Of a stretch of DNA of 64,000 bases, positions 24,117 to 32,430 are shown one piece after another. The position numbers were made by a program, and so were the translations under genes. Numbering within the stretch: the first letter of the stretch is position 1; each line of letters starts with the position of its first letter. Under the pieces are notes generated by a model. It was not told the DNA's origin, searched no databases, and saw only the letters and a list, made by a program, of their open reading frames with translations. The stretch covers positions 62,001 through 126,000 of the forward strand of contig JALHQW010000011.1 in the NCBI GenBank assembly GCA_022841745.1. Reading direction: 5' to 3'. Origin of the DNA: Saprospiraceae bacterium (lineage in GTDB: Bacteria; Bacteroidota; Bacteroidia; Chitinophagales; Saprospiraceae).

Positions 24117-26972
24117 ATGAAATCCATCCAATTCCCCCTTATCGCAGTTTTTCTGCTCATGGGCTTAGGCCTCGCCGCCCAGCAAAACGTCGGCATCGGC
24201 ACCACCACCCCCGACCCCAGTGCAGCGTTGGACGTCCAGTCCACCGACAAGGGGATGCTCGTGCCCCGCATGACCACAGCACAGCGAACGGCCATTGCCT
24301 CGCCCGCCAACGGCCTGCTGGTGTTCGACATTACTACGGGCGGCTTCTGGTATTTCAACGGAGCGGTCTGGACACCGATTGTTAGCACGACCTATACGGC
24401 GGGCGCTGGCATAGGCATCGCTGGCAACAGCATCAGTGCTTTGGACGCATCCCCGACCAACGAATTGCAGACCATTTCCATCTCTGGCACGGTGCTGTCC
24501 CTTTCCAACGGCGGTGGCTCGGTGAACCTGCCATCTGGCCCCGGTAGCAGCGACAACTGGGGTGTACAAACCGTGGCAACCACGCCCGTGCTTTCCGGTA
24601 ACGGTACGGTGGCCAACCCGCTCACTATCGCTCAGAACGGTGCAGCCAGTGGCCAAGCATTGGTCTGGAATGGCGCAAATTGGGCGCCTAGCGCAGTCGG
24701 TGGGAGCTACACGGCGGGCACTGGCATTGGCATCGCTGGCAACGTCATCACCAACATTGGCGATGCCAACCCCAATGACGACCTCACCACCGCCAGTACG
24801 GCAGGCGGCGACGTGACGGGCAGTTTTTCAAACCTACAAATTGCCGGAGGCGCAGTGGGCAATGACGAGATTGCCAACGGCGGCGTCACCAACGAAAAAA
24901 TCGCCTCTGAAGCAGCCACCAACGGGCAGGTGCTGACCGCCAACGGTTCGGGCGGCACCGCATGGGCCACGCCTACGGGCGGCTCCTCCAACAAAATACA
25001 GGATGCCGACGGCAACACCATGGTGCAGGTGGAGGAAAGCCCCGACGAGGACATCATCCGGTTTGACCTCGGCGGCACGGAGAGCATGGTGCTGCGCAAA
25101 AACAGCAATGGGATAGCCAGAATAGAGCTGTTCAATCCTAACCAAACGACCATAGTTGGCGAAGAGGCCGGATTGAATGAAAACCCTGATGGAGGCGCAA
25201 TAGGAAACACTTTTATTGGCTACCAATCTGGCAAGGCCAACACCATTGGAGAGTCAAATACTTTTCTTGGTAGCCAATCTGGTAAAAACAATATCGAAGG
25301 ACGCAACAACACAGCCATTGGTACTGGGTCACTTTTTGAGAATACCGAAGGCAGCTTCAATACAGCCATTGGATATATTTCACTTTTATCCAATACATCT
25401 GGAGAACAGAACACAGCCATCGGGACTACTTCACTCCTTGAGAATACCGAAGGAAACTACAACACTGGTATTGGCGCAAAAGCACTTTCATCCAATACAA
25501 TTGGAGAAGAGAACACCGCCATAGGCAGGTCTTCACTTATTTCCAATCAAACTGGCAATGGCAATACCGCCATAGGTTCATCTGCCCTTAGCGGCAACAC
25601 TACGGGAAATCGCAATACTGCCATAGGGGTAGCTGCGCTTAGTTTCAACAGCTTAGGCTCAAACCTGGTGGCTGTGGGTGACTCAGCCTTGCACAAGAAT
25701 ATTGATGGGTTTGAAAATACAGCAATTGGCTCAAAATCCCTTGGTTCCAACCTCTCTGGTATAAGTAACACCGCCGTCGGAACTGGTTCACTTGGCTCCA
25801 ACACTTTTGGCTCTCGCAACTCGGCATTTGGAGTCGGTTCGCTTCGTTCCAACACTTGGGGCGATCACAACTCGGCATTCGGGTTTGAGGCGCTCTTTAA
25901 CAACACTGTTGGTGATAGAAATATCGCCATAGGATCTTCCTCCCTTCATTCAAACATTGGCGGCTCGAGTAATATTGGTATTGGCGTAAAATCGCTTAGG
26001 TCAAATACAATTGGAGAAGAGAACACCGCCATAGGAGATGTTGCGCTTGCGGAAAATACTACTGGCACTGGCAATACTGCCATGGGGAACAATGCTCTCC
26101 TATCCAACACCACAGGCAACAACAACACCGCCCATGGCTACCAAGCCGATGTGACAGCAGACAACCTTACCAATGCCACCGCCATCGGCTACAATGCCAA
26201 GGTGGGAGCGAGCAATAGCCTCGTGCTGGGCGGCACGGGCGCTGATGCGGTGAACGTCGCCATCGGCACTGCCACGCCTGCTGCGACCCTCGACATAAGG
26301 TCGGCGACACCTTCCATTTTAGTGGGCACTACTGTTGGAGGAGAAGGCGCACTATATTTTGGGAACTCCAACCACGGTGTAAAAAGAAATTGGGTTAGTG
26401 GCAATGATGTGGCATTATTTACGACATCTGCGGACATTTATTTATCTTCATTGAGCGGCGCCAGCGATGCTTTTATGGTTTTGAAAAACAACGGCAAAGT
26501 TGGCATGGGGCGCACTCCAGCTACCAATAAGCTCGAAGTAGAAGGCGAAGCCTCCAAATCCACCGCTGGCGACTGGCTCGCCAACTCCGACGCCCGCCTG
26601 AAAAAGAACATCGCCCCGCTCAACTCCCAATTGATGCTGCAAAACCTGCTCGCCCTGCGGGGCATCACCTACGAATGGGACGACGACAAGACTGGCTCTG
26701 CCCGCCCCGAAGGCATCCAGTACGGCTTTGTGGCGCAGAACATCCAAGAAGTCTTCCCAACACTGGTGCAGGAGGACAAACTGGGGTACCTGCAAACCGC
26801 CTACGGCACCTACGATGCGATGACGGTGGAGGCCATCCGGGCACTGAACGACAAGATAGCGGCCCAGCAATCGGAGATTGAAAACCTGCAATCACAGCTC
26901 ACGGAAATGGACGAACTGAAACAGCGCATGGCGAGGCTGGAAGCGGCCATTTCCGGTACGGCCCAAAAATAA
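24117..26972 (+). CDS. YadA-head-like fibre protein with S74 endosialidase-chaperone domain
   Basis: A 951-residue protein with a signal peptide (MKSIQFPLIAVFLLMGLGLAAQQ). Early GxGTTTPDPSAALDVQST and TAGAGIGIAGNSISALD segments resemble tail-fibre or adhesin stalks. Residues ~350-690 are a long array of ~14-residue units of the type NTAIGSxSLxxNTTGxx, the YadA/Hia head repeat that builds a trimeric left-handed beta roll. The C-terminus is the peptidase S74 intramolecular chaperone: SDARLKKNIAPL with the Ser/Lys dyad, YGFVAQNIQEVFPTLV, then a coiled coil (IAAQQSEIENLQSQL...). In known S74 proteins the chaperone drives trimerisation and then cleaves itself off. The product is probably a trimeric surface fibre. 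No T9SS domain is present. Confidence 0.85.
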   Translation: MKSIQFPLIAVFLLMGLGLAAQQNVGIGTTTPDPSAALDVQSTDKGMLVPRMTTAQRTAIASPANGLLVFDITTGGFWYFNGAVWTPIVSTTYTAGAGIGIAGNSISALDASPTNELQTISISGTVLSLSNGGGSVNLPSGPGSSDNWGVQTVATTPVLSGNGTVANPLTIAQNGAASGQALVWNGANWAPSAVGGSYTAGTGIGIAGNVITNIGDANPNDDLTTASTAGGDVTGSFSNLQIAGGAVGNDEIANGGVTNEKIASEAATNGQVLTANGSGGTAWATPTGGSSNKIQDADGNTMVQVEESPDEDIIRFDLGGTESMVLRKNSNGIARIELFNPNQTTIVGEEAGLNENPDGGAIGNTFIGYQSGKANTIGESNTFLGSQSGKNNIEGRNNTAIGTGSLFENTEGSFNTAIGYISLLSNTSGEQNTAIGTTSLLENTEGNYNTGIGAKALSSNTIGEENTAIGRSSLISNQTGNGNTAIGSSALSGNTTGNRNTAIGVAALSFNSLGSNLVAVGDSALHKNIDGFENTAIGSKSLGSNLSGISNTAVGTGSLGSNTFGSRNSAFGVGSLRSNTWGDHNSAFGFEALFNNTVGDRNIAIGSSSLHSNIGGSSNIGIGVKSLRSNTIGEENTAIGDVALAENTTGTGNTAMGNNALLSNTTGNNNTAHGYQADVTADNLTNATAIGYNAKVGASNSLVLGGTGADAVNVAIGTATPAATLDIRSATPSILVGTTVGGEGALYFGNSNHGVKRNWVSGNDVALFTTSADIYLSSLSGASDAFMVLKNNGKVGMGRTPATNKLEVEGEASKSTAGDWLANSDARLKKNIAPLNSQLMLQNLLALRGITYEWDDDKTGSARPEGIQYGFVAQNIQEVFPTLVQEDKLGYLQTAYGTYDAMTVEAIRALNDKIAAQQSEIENLQSQLTEMDELKQRMARLEAAISGTAQK

Positions 26973-26984
26973 GCATCGAACCAA

Positions 26985-27077
26985 ATGAACGACCTAACCC
27001 TTTGTATCCTCCTCATGGCAGGCGTAGTCGCCCTGAATTGGGAGCATTTTTTCCTAACTAAAATAAACGAGCAATGA
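26985..27077 (+). CDS. Small hydrophobic peptide, translationally coupled to the next gene
   Basis: A 30-codon ORF starting 12 nt after the S74 stop (MNDLTLCILLMAGVVALNWE..., one hydrophobic segment at residues 5-17). Its stop codon overlaps the next start as ATGA (27074-27077), the usual sign of translational coupling. This argues that it is translated at least as a leader for the downstream T9SS gene. Function unknown. Confidence 0.4.
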   Translation: MNDLTLCILLMAGVVALNWEHFFLTKINEQ

Positions 27078-28324
27078 AGCCAATCCTTTCATTTCTGCTG
27101 CTCCTGTGCGGGTTGCCCGGCGGCTTGTTCGCCCAGCTCCACGTGGCGGGCGGCACGTTGAAAATCAGCGCTGGGGCCACCTTGCACAGCACAGGCAACT
27201 TGACCAATACGGGCGGCGGCACCCTCGTCAACGAGGGGACGCTGAACACCCCCGGCAGCATCACCAACAGCGGGGCGGCTATGCTATCCGGCAACGGGCA
27301 GTACCACCTCCAAGGCAACTGGACGAACTCGGCCAACTACAACGCCGGCACATCCACCGTCCGTTTTCAGGGCAATGCCAACAGCACCGTGAGCATGGGC
27401 GGCGATGCGTTTTTCATCCTTGAAATCGGTAAGGGCAATGGCACTAACATCATGGCAGCCGATGACCTGAGCGTGGATGGCCAGCTCGACTTTGTGCAAA
27501 ACAACAACAAGGTCTTGCTCGGTGACAACGACCTCGTGTTGGGTAGTTCAGCCGCTGTTTCCGGTGCTGATGCCAATAATTTCATCGTGACCAACGGCAC
27601 TGGGTTTGTAATAAAAGAAGGGTTGGGCGCAGCGCCGTTCACCTTCCCCGTCGGCTTCAATACCAGCAGCTACAACCCGCTAAGTATCGTCCAAGGCGGC
27701 ACCGCTGATGCGTTTGGCGTTCGTTGCAGGGAGCATGTGCTGGCCAATGGCAGTTCAGGTTCGGTATTCAACAATGGCGTGGTTGACGCCAGTTGGGAAG
27801 TGGCGGAAGGCACACCTGGCGGCTCAGAACTGTCCCTCACGGCCCAGTGGGCCGGAGCCGACGAGCTTTCGGGTTTCGACCGCACGGACTGCGGCCTTGC
27901 CCACCACAACGGCACCAACTGGGACTTGACGCCTGCCCTCACCGGCAACGCCGCTGGTTTCGACCCCTATTTGCTCACCCGAAACGGGGTGACGGAACTG
28001 GGTGTTTTTGCCGTAGGCATTGGCATGCAGCTTATTTCGGCCACAGATGAACCTTTCAGCGGTTGGCAGGTCGGCGAGCCGTACCCCAACCCGATAGGCA
28101 GAGCTGGCGCTTGGGTGAAATTGCCGATAAACAATTCCGTGGCCGCTACTTTTCAGGTGCAGTTGTTCGACAACCTAGGTAGGAGGATTGGCGGGATGAA
28201 AACAGCGGCACTGCCCAACGGCCAAGCGCTGGAAATGGAAATACCGCCACTGGCGGCAGGTGTTTACCACCTCCGCATCATGGACGGGGAGCGGGTTCTT
28301 CACAAGGAAATGGTGGTTCAATAA
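27074..28324 (+). CDS. Secreted beta-rich surface protein with T9SS sorting domain
   Basis: A 416-residue protein with a signal peptide (MKPILSFLLLLCGLPGGLFAQ). Residues ~25-110 are short repeats of the G-T-L-x-N-x-G-x-(I/L)-x-N-x-G type (TLHSTGNLTNTGGGTLVNEG), indicating a parallel beta-helix-like stalk. The middle has FVIKEGLGAAPFTFPVGFNT and NPLSIVQGGTADAFGVRC, which recur in Bacteroidota surface proteins. The C-terminus (GEPYPNPIG ... LAAGVYHLRIMDGERVLHKE MVVQ in two parts) is a type A T9SS sorting domain. It starts four bases inside the small peptide gene and follows the S74 fibre. These three genes probably form one transcript making surface structures. No enzyme motif is visible. Confidence 0.8.
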   Translation: MKPILSFLLLLCGLPGGLFAQLHVAGGTLKISAGATLHSTGNLTNTGGGTLVNEGTLNTPGSITNSGAAMLSGNGQYHLQGNWTNSANYNAGTSTVRFQGNANSTVSMGGDAFFILEIGKGNGTNIMAADDLSVDGQLDFVQNNNKVLLGDNDLVLGSSAAVSGADANNFIVTNGTGFVIKEGLGAAPFTFPVGFNTSSYNPLSIVQGGTADAFGVRCREHVLANGSSGSVFNNGVVDASWEVAEGTPGGSELSLTAQWAGADELSGFDRTDCGLAHHNGTNWDLTPALTGNAAGFDPYLLTRNGVTELGVFAVGIGMQLISATDEPFSGWQVGEPYPNPIGRAGAWVKLPINNSVAATFQVQLFDNLGRRIGGMKTAALPNGQALEMEIPPLAAGVYHLRIMDGERVLHKEMVVQ

Positions 28325-28390
28325 GCCTTTTCTCAATGATTTAATAGCATCGGATAGCTGTTGGCCTGCAAGGCCAGCAGCTTTGCTTTT

Positions 28391-28437
28391 CCACATCAAG
28401 ATGTGGTTGAAAGTCTTAAAACCATTCCCTATCTTTA
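28391..28437 (+). promoter_or_regulatory. Operator palindrome plus promoter of the outer-membrane receptor gene
   Basis: The core CCACATCAAGATGTGG lies at 28391-28406. TTG follows directly (a possible -33), and the -7-like box TATCTTTA is at 28430-28437. The spacer is 23 nt, as at the other copies. The ATG is 54 nt downstream of the box. Confidence 0.85.
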
Positions 28438-28491
28438 ACTCAACAAAACCACGGACAACAACAAGTTAATCTTAACCTAAATTTTTTTCAA

Positions 28492-30912
28492 ATGAAAACG
28501 ACCCATTTCCCCCCCTTTTTTATCTTCCTGTTTTTCGTTCAACTAACCGCTGCCCAAAGCAGCATCCTCGGCAAGGTGACGGACGGTAAAGGCCCTGTTT
28601 CCTTTGCCAATGTGCTATTGCTCCAATCCGCAGATTCTTCGTTGTTGCGAGGCGAGGTATCAGGAGATGACGGCAGTTTCGCCTTTAAAAATGTAGCGGC
28701 TGGCAACTACCTGCTCTCCACTTCATCGGTGGGTTTTACGGCTGATTACCGTAAAATAGAACTATCGGCAGGCAAGGATTTTGCAGCAGGCGACATCCTG
28801 CTTTCTGAGGACCTACAGCAATTGGACGCCGTCATGGTCACTGCCAAAAAACCACTTTTTGAACAAAAAATAGACCGCCTCGTGGTGAACGTGGAGGGCA
28901 GCATCACGTCGGCAGGAGCCACTGCCTTGGAAGTATTGGAGCGCTCGCCGGGCGTTGCCGTAAACCGACAGAACAACCTCATAACCGTGGCCGGAAAAAA
29001 TGGGGTCATCGTGATGATGAACGGAAAAATCAACCGGATGCCGATAGAGGCGGTGGTGCAAATGCTGGCCGGCATGCCCTCCGGAAATATCGAAAAAATC
29101 GAAATCATCACCACGCCTCCTGCCAATTTCGACGCCGAGGGCAATGCGGGCTACATCAACATTGTGATGAAACAGCGGAGCGACCTGGGGCTGAACGGCT
29201 CCTACACGCTCGCATTCGGCGTCGGGAACGGCACGGTGCCCTCCGCTGGCGTCAATTTCAACTACCGGAAGAACAAGCTGAACATCTTCGGCGACTACTC
29301 CTTCAACCGCCAGGCGCAGCGATTTGTTGCCGAATGGGACAGGGTATCCGAGGTGAACGGGCAGGTTCAGGCTTTTCACACCAGGGCAGTACGGGACCCC
29401 AGCATACAGCGCAACCACAATGCCCGCCTTGGCTTGGACCTCAGCCTTTCCAATCGCACCGTGCTTGGATTTTTAGTCTCAGGTTACGACAACTACTATT
29501 CCCAAGACTCAAAACCAACTACCTCCGTGACGTATGATGGCAGTTTGGATAGTATTTTGACAGTCCACCAAGTAGAAGTGAACCACTGGCAGCACTTGGG
29601 GGGCAACGTCAACCTCCAGCATACGTTCAGCGGGAAGGGAGTGCTGAACTTCGACGTGGACTACCTCCACTATTACAACGACCAGCCTGCTGACTATTGG
29701 ATTGACCATGCCAATGGCGAGGGCGAGGTGCTTCGTACTGAGCAGACCTTTAGCGGCAAGAAAACCCCTATTGACGTGACCGTTGGAAGGCTGGATTATT
29801 CGAAAAGCCTTTCTCAAAAGGTCAAATTGGACCTAGGCGTGAAGGGCACCAGTTCCCGCTTCGACAATGACGTGACGGTTTATTATGTAAAAAATGGTGT
29901 GAACGAGAACGACCCCGAACTGAGTGGCGAATATGAATTGCACGAAAGAATAGGGGCAGCGTTCACCTCCCTCGATATGGTATTGAATGATAACACCAAC
30001 GTAAAAATGGGCCTCCGTTATGAGTACACCGACGCCAACCTGGGCACGGTGGAGCAGCCCAATATCGTTGACCGGCAGTATGGCCGGTTCTTTCCCAGCT
30101 TGTTTTTCTCCCGAACCATCAACGAAAACCAATCGGCGAACTTTTCTTACAGCCGCCGCATTTCCCGGCCTGCATATACCGACATGGCGCCGTTCGTGTT
30201 CTTCTTCGACCCCTTTACTTTTTTTACGGGCAACCCGGCCTTGCAGCCTTCCATTTCCAACAACGTGAAGGTTGACTACCGCCTCAAAACGGCCCTTTTT
30301 TCCGCACAGTACAGCATTGAGGACGATGCCATTGCACGTTTTCAGCTCCGTGCGGTCGAAGGTTCAAACAGGCAAACCATGGGCCCCATCAACATGAAAA
30401 ACCGGAAGACGGCTGCCTTAACGGCCACCATACCGCTGGAACTGACGAAATGGTGGAGCATGCAGAACAACTTCATCGGCACTTGGCAGGAGGCCAACGC
30501 CTATTTTGGAGAGGACTTGGCAAGCGTGAGTTCCCAATATTTCCAGTTCGTTTGGATAAACAGCTTCAAGCTGCCGAAGGGCTTCAGCGCAGAGCTGATG
30601 GGGTTCTATCAGTCCAAATCGCTCTCAGGTACGAACACATCACTCCCCATGCGCTTCATGAATATTGGCTTTCAGAAAAAACTGAGGGACGACATCGGCA
30701 CACTCCGTTTCGGGATAGACGATTTGTTCGACTCCATGTACATGCGCTGGGATACCAACTTCCCCGAATACAACCTGGTATCAAAAGGCAAATTGGATTT
30801 CAGTAACCGCACCTACAAATTGACTTTTTCTCGCAATTTTGGGAACAACAAATTGAACAGCGCCCGCCAGCGGGCAACAGGTTCCGAAGAAGAGCGCAAA
30901 CGGGTGAATTGA
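28492..30912 (+). CDS. TonB-dependent-receptor-like outer-membrane beta-barrel protein
   Basis: An 806-residue protein with a signal peptide (MKTTHFPPFFIFLFFVQLTAAQ). A carboxypeptidase-regulatory-like domain follows (SSILGKVTDGKGPVSFANVL, about 23-100). A plug-like domain (about 110-220: LDAVMVTAKKPLFEQK, VLERSPGVAVNRQNNLI, IEKIEIITTPPANFDAEGNA) and a long outer-membrane beta-barrel run to the end. This is the 'outer membrane beta-barrel family' architecture related to SusC-type receptors, without a SusD partner nearby. It probably imports or exports an unknown ligand across the outer membrane. The operator 23 nt upstream of its -7 box ties it to the two-component system at 17277-21821. Confidence 0.85.
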   Translation: MKTTHFPPFFIFLFFVQLTAAQSSILGKVTDGKGPVSFANVLLLQSADSSLLRGEVSGDDGSFAFKNVAAGNYLLSTSSVGFTADYRKIELSAGKDFAAGDILLSEDLQQLDAVMVTAKKPLFEQKIDRLVVNVEGSITSAGATALEVLERSPGVAVNRQNNLITVAGKNGVIVMMNGKINRMPIEAVVQMLAGMPSGNIEKIEIITTPPANFDAEGNAGYINIVMKQRSDLGLNGSYTLAFGVGNGTVPSAGVNFNYRKNKLNIFGDYSFNRQAQRFVAEWDRVSEVNGQVQAFHTRAVRDPSIQRNHNARLGLDLSLSNRTVLGFLVSGYDNYYSQDSKPTTSVTYDGSLDSILTVHQVEVNHWQHLGGNVNLQHTFSGKGVLNFDVDYLHYYNDQPADYWIDHANGEGEVLRTEQTFSGKKTPIDVTVGRLDYSKSLSQKVKLDLGVKGTSSRFDNDVTVYYVKNGVNENDPELSGEYELHERIGAAFTSLDMVLNDNTNVKMGLRYEYTDANLGTVEQPNIVDRQYGRFFPSLFFSRTINENQSANFSYSRRISRPAYTDMAPFVFFFDPFTFFTGNPALQPSISNNVKVDYRLKTALFSAQYSIEDDAIARFQLRAVEGSNRQTMGPINMKNRKTAALTATIPLELTKWWSMQNNFIGTWQEANAYFGEDLASVSSQYFQFVWINSFKLPKGFSAELMGFYQSKSLSGTNTSLPMRFMNIGFQKKLRDDIGTLRFGIDDLFDSMYMRWDTNFPEYNLVSKGKLDFSNRTYKLTFSRNFGNNKLNSARQRATGSEEERKRVN

Positions 30913-31029
30913 GGAAATAAGTAATTGTTGAAAATTATTGAGATTGTTATGATTGTTGCAAGAGGCTGAAAATCAGTTGATTATTCGGTTATTTTAAAAC
31001 AAAGTAACATAAATTAAATAAGGTTCTCA

Positions 31030-31076
31030 CCACATCAAGATGTGGTTCAAGCCCTTAAAAACAGCTCCCATCTTTA
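31030..31076 (+). promoter_or_regulatory. Operator palindrome plus promoter of the second barrel-repeat gene
   Basis: The core CCACATCAAGATGTGG lies at 31030-31045, then 23 nt, then the -7-like CATCTTTA at 31069-31076. The start codon is at 31139. The downstream text also resembles the 28391 copy (TTAAAA..CC.ATCTTTA), so the whole promoter appears duplicated. Confidence 0.85.
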
Positions 31077-31138
31077 CATCAATAAAACCACGAACAACCA
31101 ACCGTTTTTACATTTTTCACTTCTAAATTTTATCACCA

Positions 31139-32038
31139 ATGAAAGACAATCTGATGCGGCTGCTCACAGCCACCCTGCTCATCCTTTGCTTTGGCGCTAC
31201 CGCCAAAATCATAGGCCAAACAACTGATAACCAATACGCTTTTGCAGAAGCAACTACCGAACCACATGACATTTCCATTTCAGGACCTGGGTCAACGGTC
31301 TTGGTAACAGAACCGCCTGCCGACGCCATTTACGCCACCGTGGAGCACATGAAAGTGCTACCGGGCAAATGGGACGATTACCTCGAAGCAGAAAAGGCCT
31401 GGAAGAAAATCCACCAGGGCCGCAAGCAACGGGGCGAAATCATGGACTGGTTCCTGTTCCGCTGCACCTACCCGGGTGGCACCGATGCGCCTTACGACTA
31501 CATCACCGTCACCCACCAAACCGCCAAGCAACTTAGTGGCCCTTGGAACTGGGATACTATGGTGAAGGGATTGACCCCAACGGAAATTGCCATTGCCGAC
31601 GGCGCAGAAAATACCCGCAACCTGCTTGACCGCCACCTCTTTGTTTTCTTGTATGGCTGCGACCAGGCGACCTGCAAGCCGGGGAATTTTATCCAGCTTT
31701 TCTTTAACAATGTAAAGGCCGGTAGGACGAGGGACTACGAAAAATTCCTCGAAGACGGAACGGCGATGCGTAATGAGGCCATCAAATCCGGCAAAGTCCA
31801 GGCTTGGAGCATCTGGAAAAGGGTCTATCCTGGCTCGCCCGATTTGGACAGCCACACGGCGGTTTATGCTTACGAAACCCTCGAAGCCCTGCTGAAAAAC
31901 TCTGCGCCTGTTGACTTCTCCGCCGAACTGAAGAAGGTGAAGCCTACGCAGAGCTATGATGATTTTTTGAAGCAAATGAACGAGCTTCGGGACTTTGTCG
32001 GCTCGGAGGTTTGGAGAAAGGTGGATGAAACGGAGTAA
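31139..32038 (+). CDS. Secreted protein with tandem alpha/beta-barrel-like repeats (paralogue of 22952)
   Basis: A 299-residue protein with a signal peptide (MKDNLMRLLTATLLILCFGATAKIIG, in two parts). It is clearly related to the 22952 product: both have the M-K-V-x-P-G-K-W-D-D-Y-L-x-x-E-K-A-(F/W)-K-K-I-H segment. The second half repeats the fold (FIQLFFNNVKAGRTRDYEKF, then GKVQAWSIWKRVYPG). An extra ~25-residue segment separates the signal peptide from the first domain. A CDQATC pair near residue 180 could form a disulphide. I cannot name a function. Similar small barrels in secreted or cytoplasmic enzymes act on small aromatic or redox-active compounds, and an intradiol dioxygenase gene follows. 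That link is only an inference from position. Confidence 0.7.
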   Translation: MKDNLMRLLTATLLILCFGATAKIIGQTTDNQYAFAEATTEPHDISISGPGSTVLVTEPPADAIYATVEHMKVLPGKWDDYLEAEKAWKKIHQGRKQRGEIMDWFLFRCTYPGGTDAPYDYITVTHQTAKQLSGPWNWDTMVKGLTPTEIAIADGAENTRNLLDRHLFVFLYGCDQATCKPGNFIQLFFNNVKAGRTRDYEKFLEDGTAMRNEAIKSGKVQAWSIWKRVYPGSPDLDSHTAVYAYETLEALLKNSAPVDFSAELKKVKPTQSYDDFLKQMNELRDFVGSEVWRKVDETE

Positions 32039-32053
32039 GGACGCCTTTCGGTT

Positions 32054-32095
32054 GGATTCCTACAGCGCCGATTGGTATTCGGGCTGTAGGAATCC
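32054..32095 (+). terminator. Hairpin after the second barrel-repeat gene
   Basis: A perfect 13-bp stem (GGATTCCTACAGC / GCTGTAGGAATCC) with a 16-nt loop begins 16 nt after the stop codon. There is no T-run, so it may stabilise the 3' end rather than terminate. Confidence 0.55.
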
Positions 32096-32119
32096 TTCGA
32101 TAACTCGAAATAATTGTAT

Positions 32120-32382
32120 ATTGTGCAAATAATCAAGGTTCGTAATTATTTAGAAGGGTGTAAAATCAAATGCCCGACGCTTGTTATTGGTAACGAGCAA
32201 GGTATAATTCTCCAAAGCATACTTTGCTCATCGTAGAAAATATCCCGCCATCTTATGGATGGATATTGCCCAATTCGGGGCACTCAACCCTGATAACCTA
32301 TAAAGACCAAATCAATAAAACAATTTTTGATTTTTCCAAAAAACCATATAGGCTTATTAAAGTAATGGATAGGCTAAGTTGA
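32120..32382 (+). pseudogene. Decayed 3' fragment of an alpha/beta hydrolase
   Basis: In one frame the DNA reads VRNYLEGCKIKCPTLVIGNE, and after a frame change ENIPPSYGWILPNSGHSTLI, then TYKDQINKTIFDF, ending at a TGA. CPTLVIxG and NSGHS are the C-terminal landmarks of alpha/beta hydrolases, the second containing the catalytic His. The frameshift and a stop in frame one show decay. The fragment is AT-rich, and its end overlaps the promoter of the dioxygenase gene. Confidence 0.6.
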
Positions 32383-32406
32383 AATGAAAATTATTCGTTA
32401 AATTTG
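32379..32406 (+). promoter_or_regulatory. Promoter of the dioxygenase gene
   Basis: TTG at 32379-32381, 17 nt, then the consensus -7 box TAAATTTG at 32399-32406. The start codon is 24 nt further on. The CCACATC palindrome is absent here. Confidence 0.6.
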
Positions 32407-32430
32407 TGTTCACCACCTAAATTATTCACC

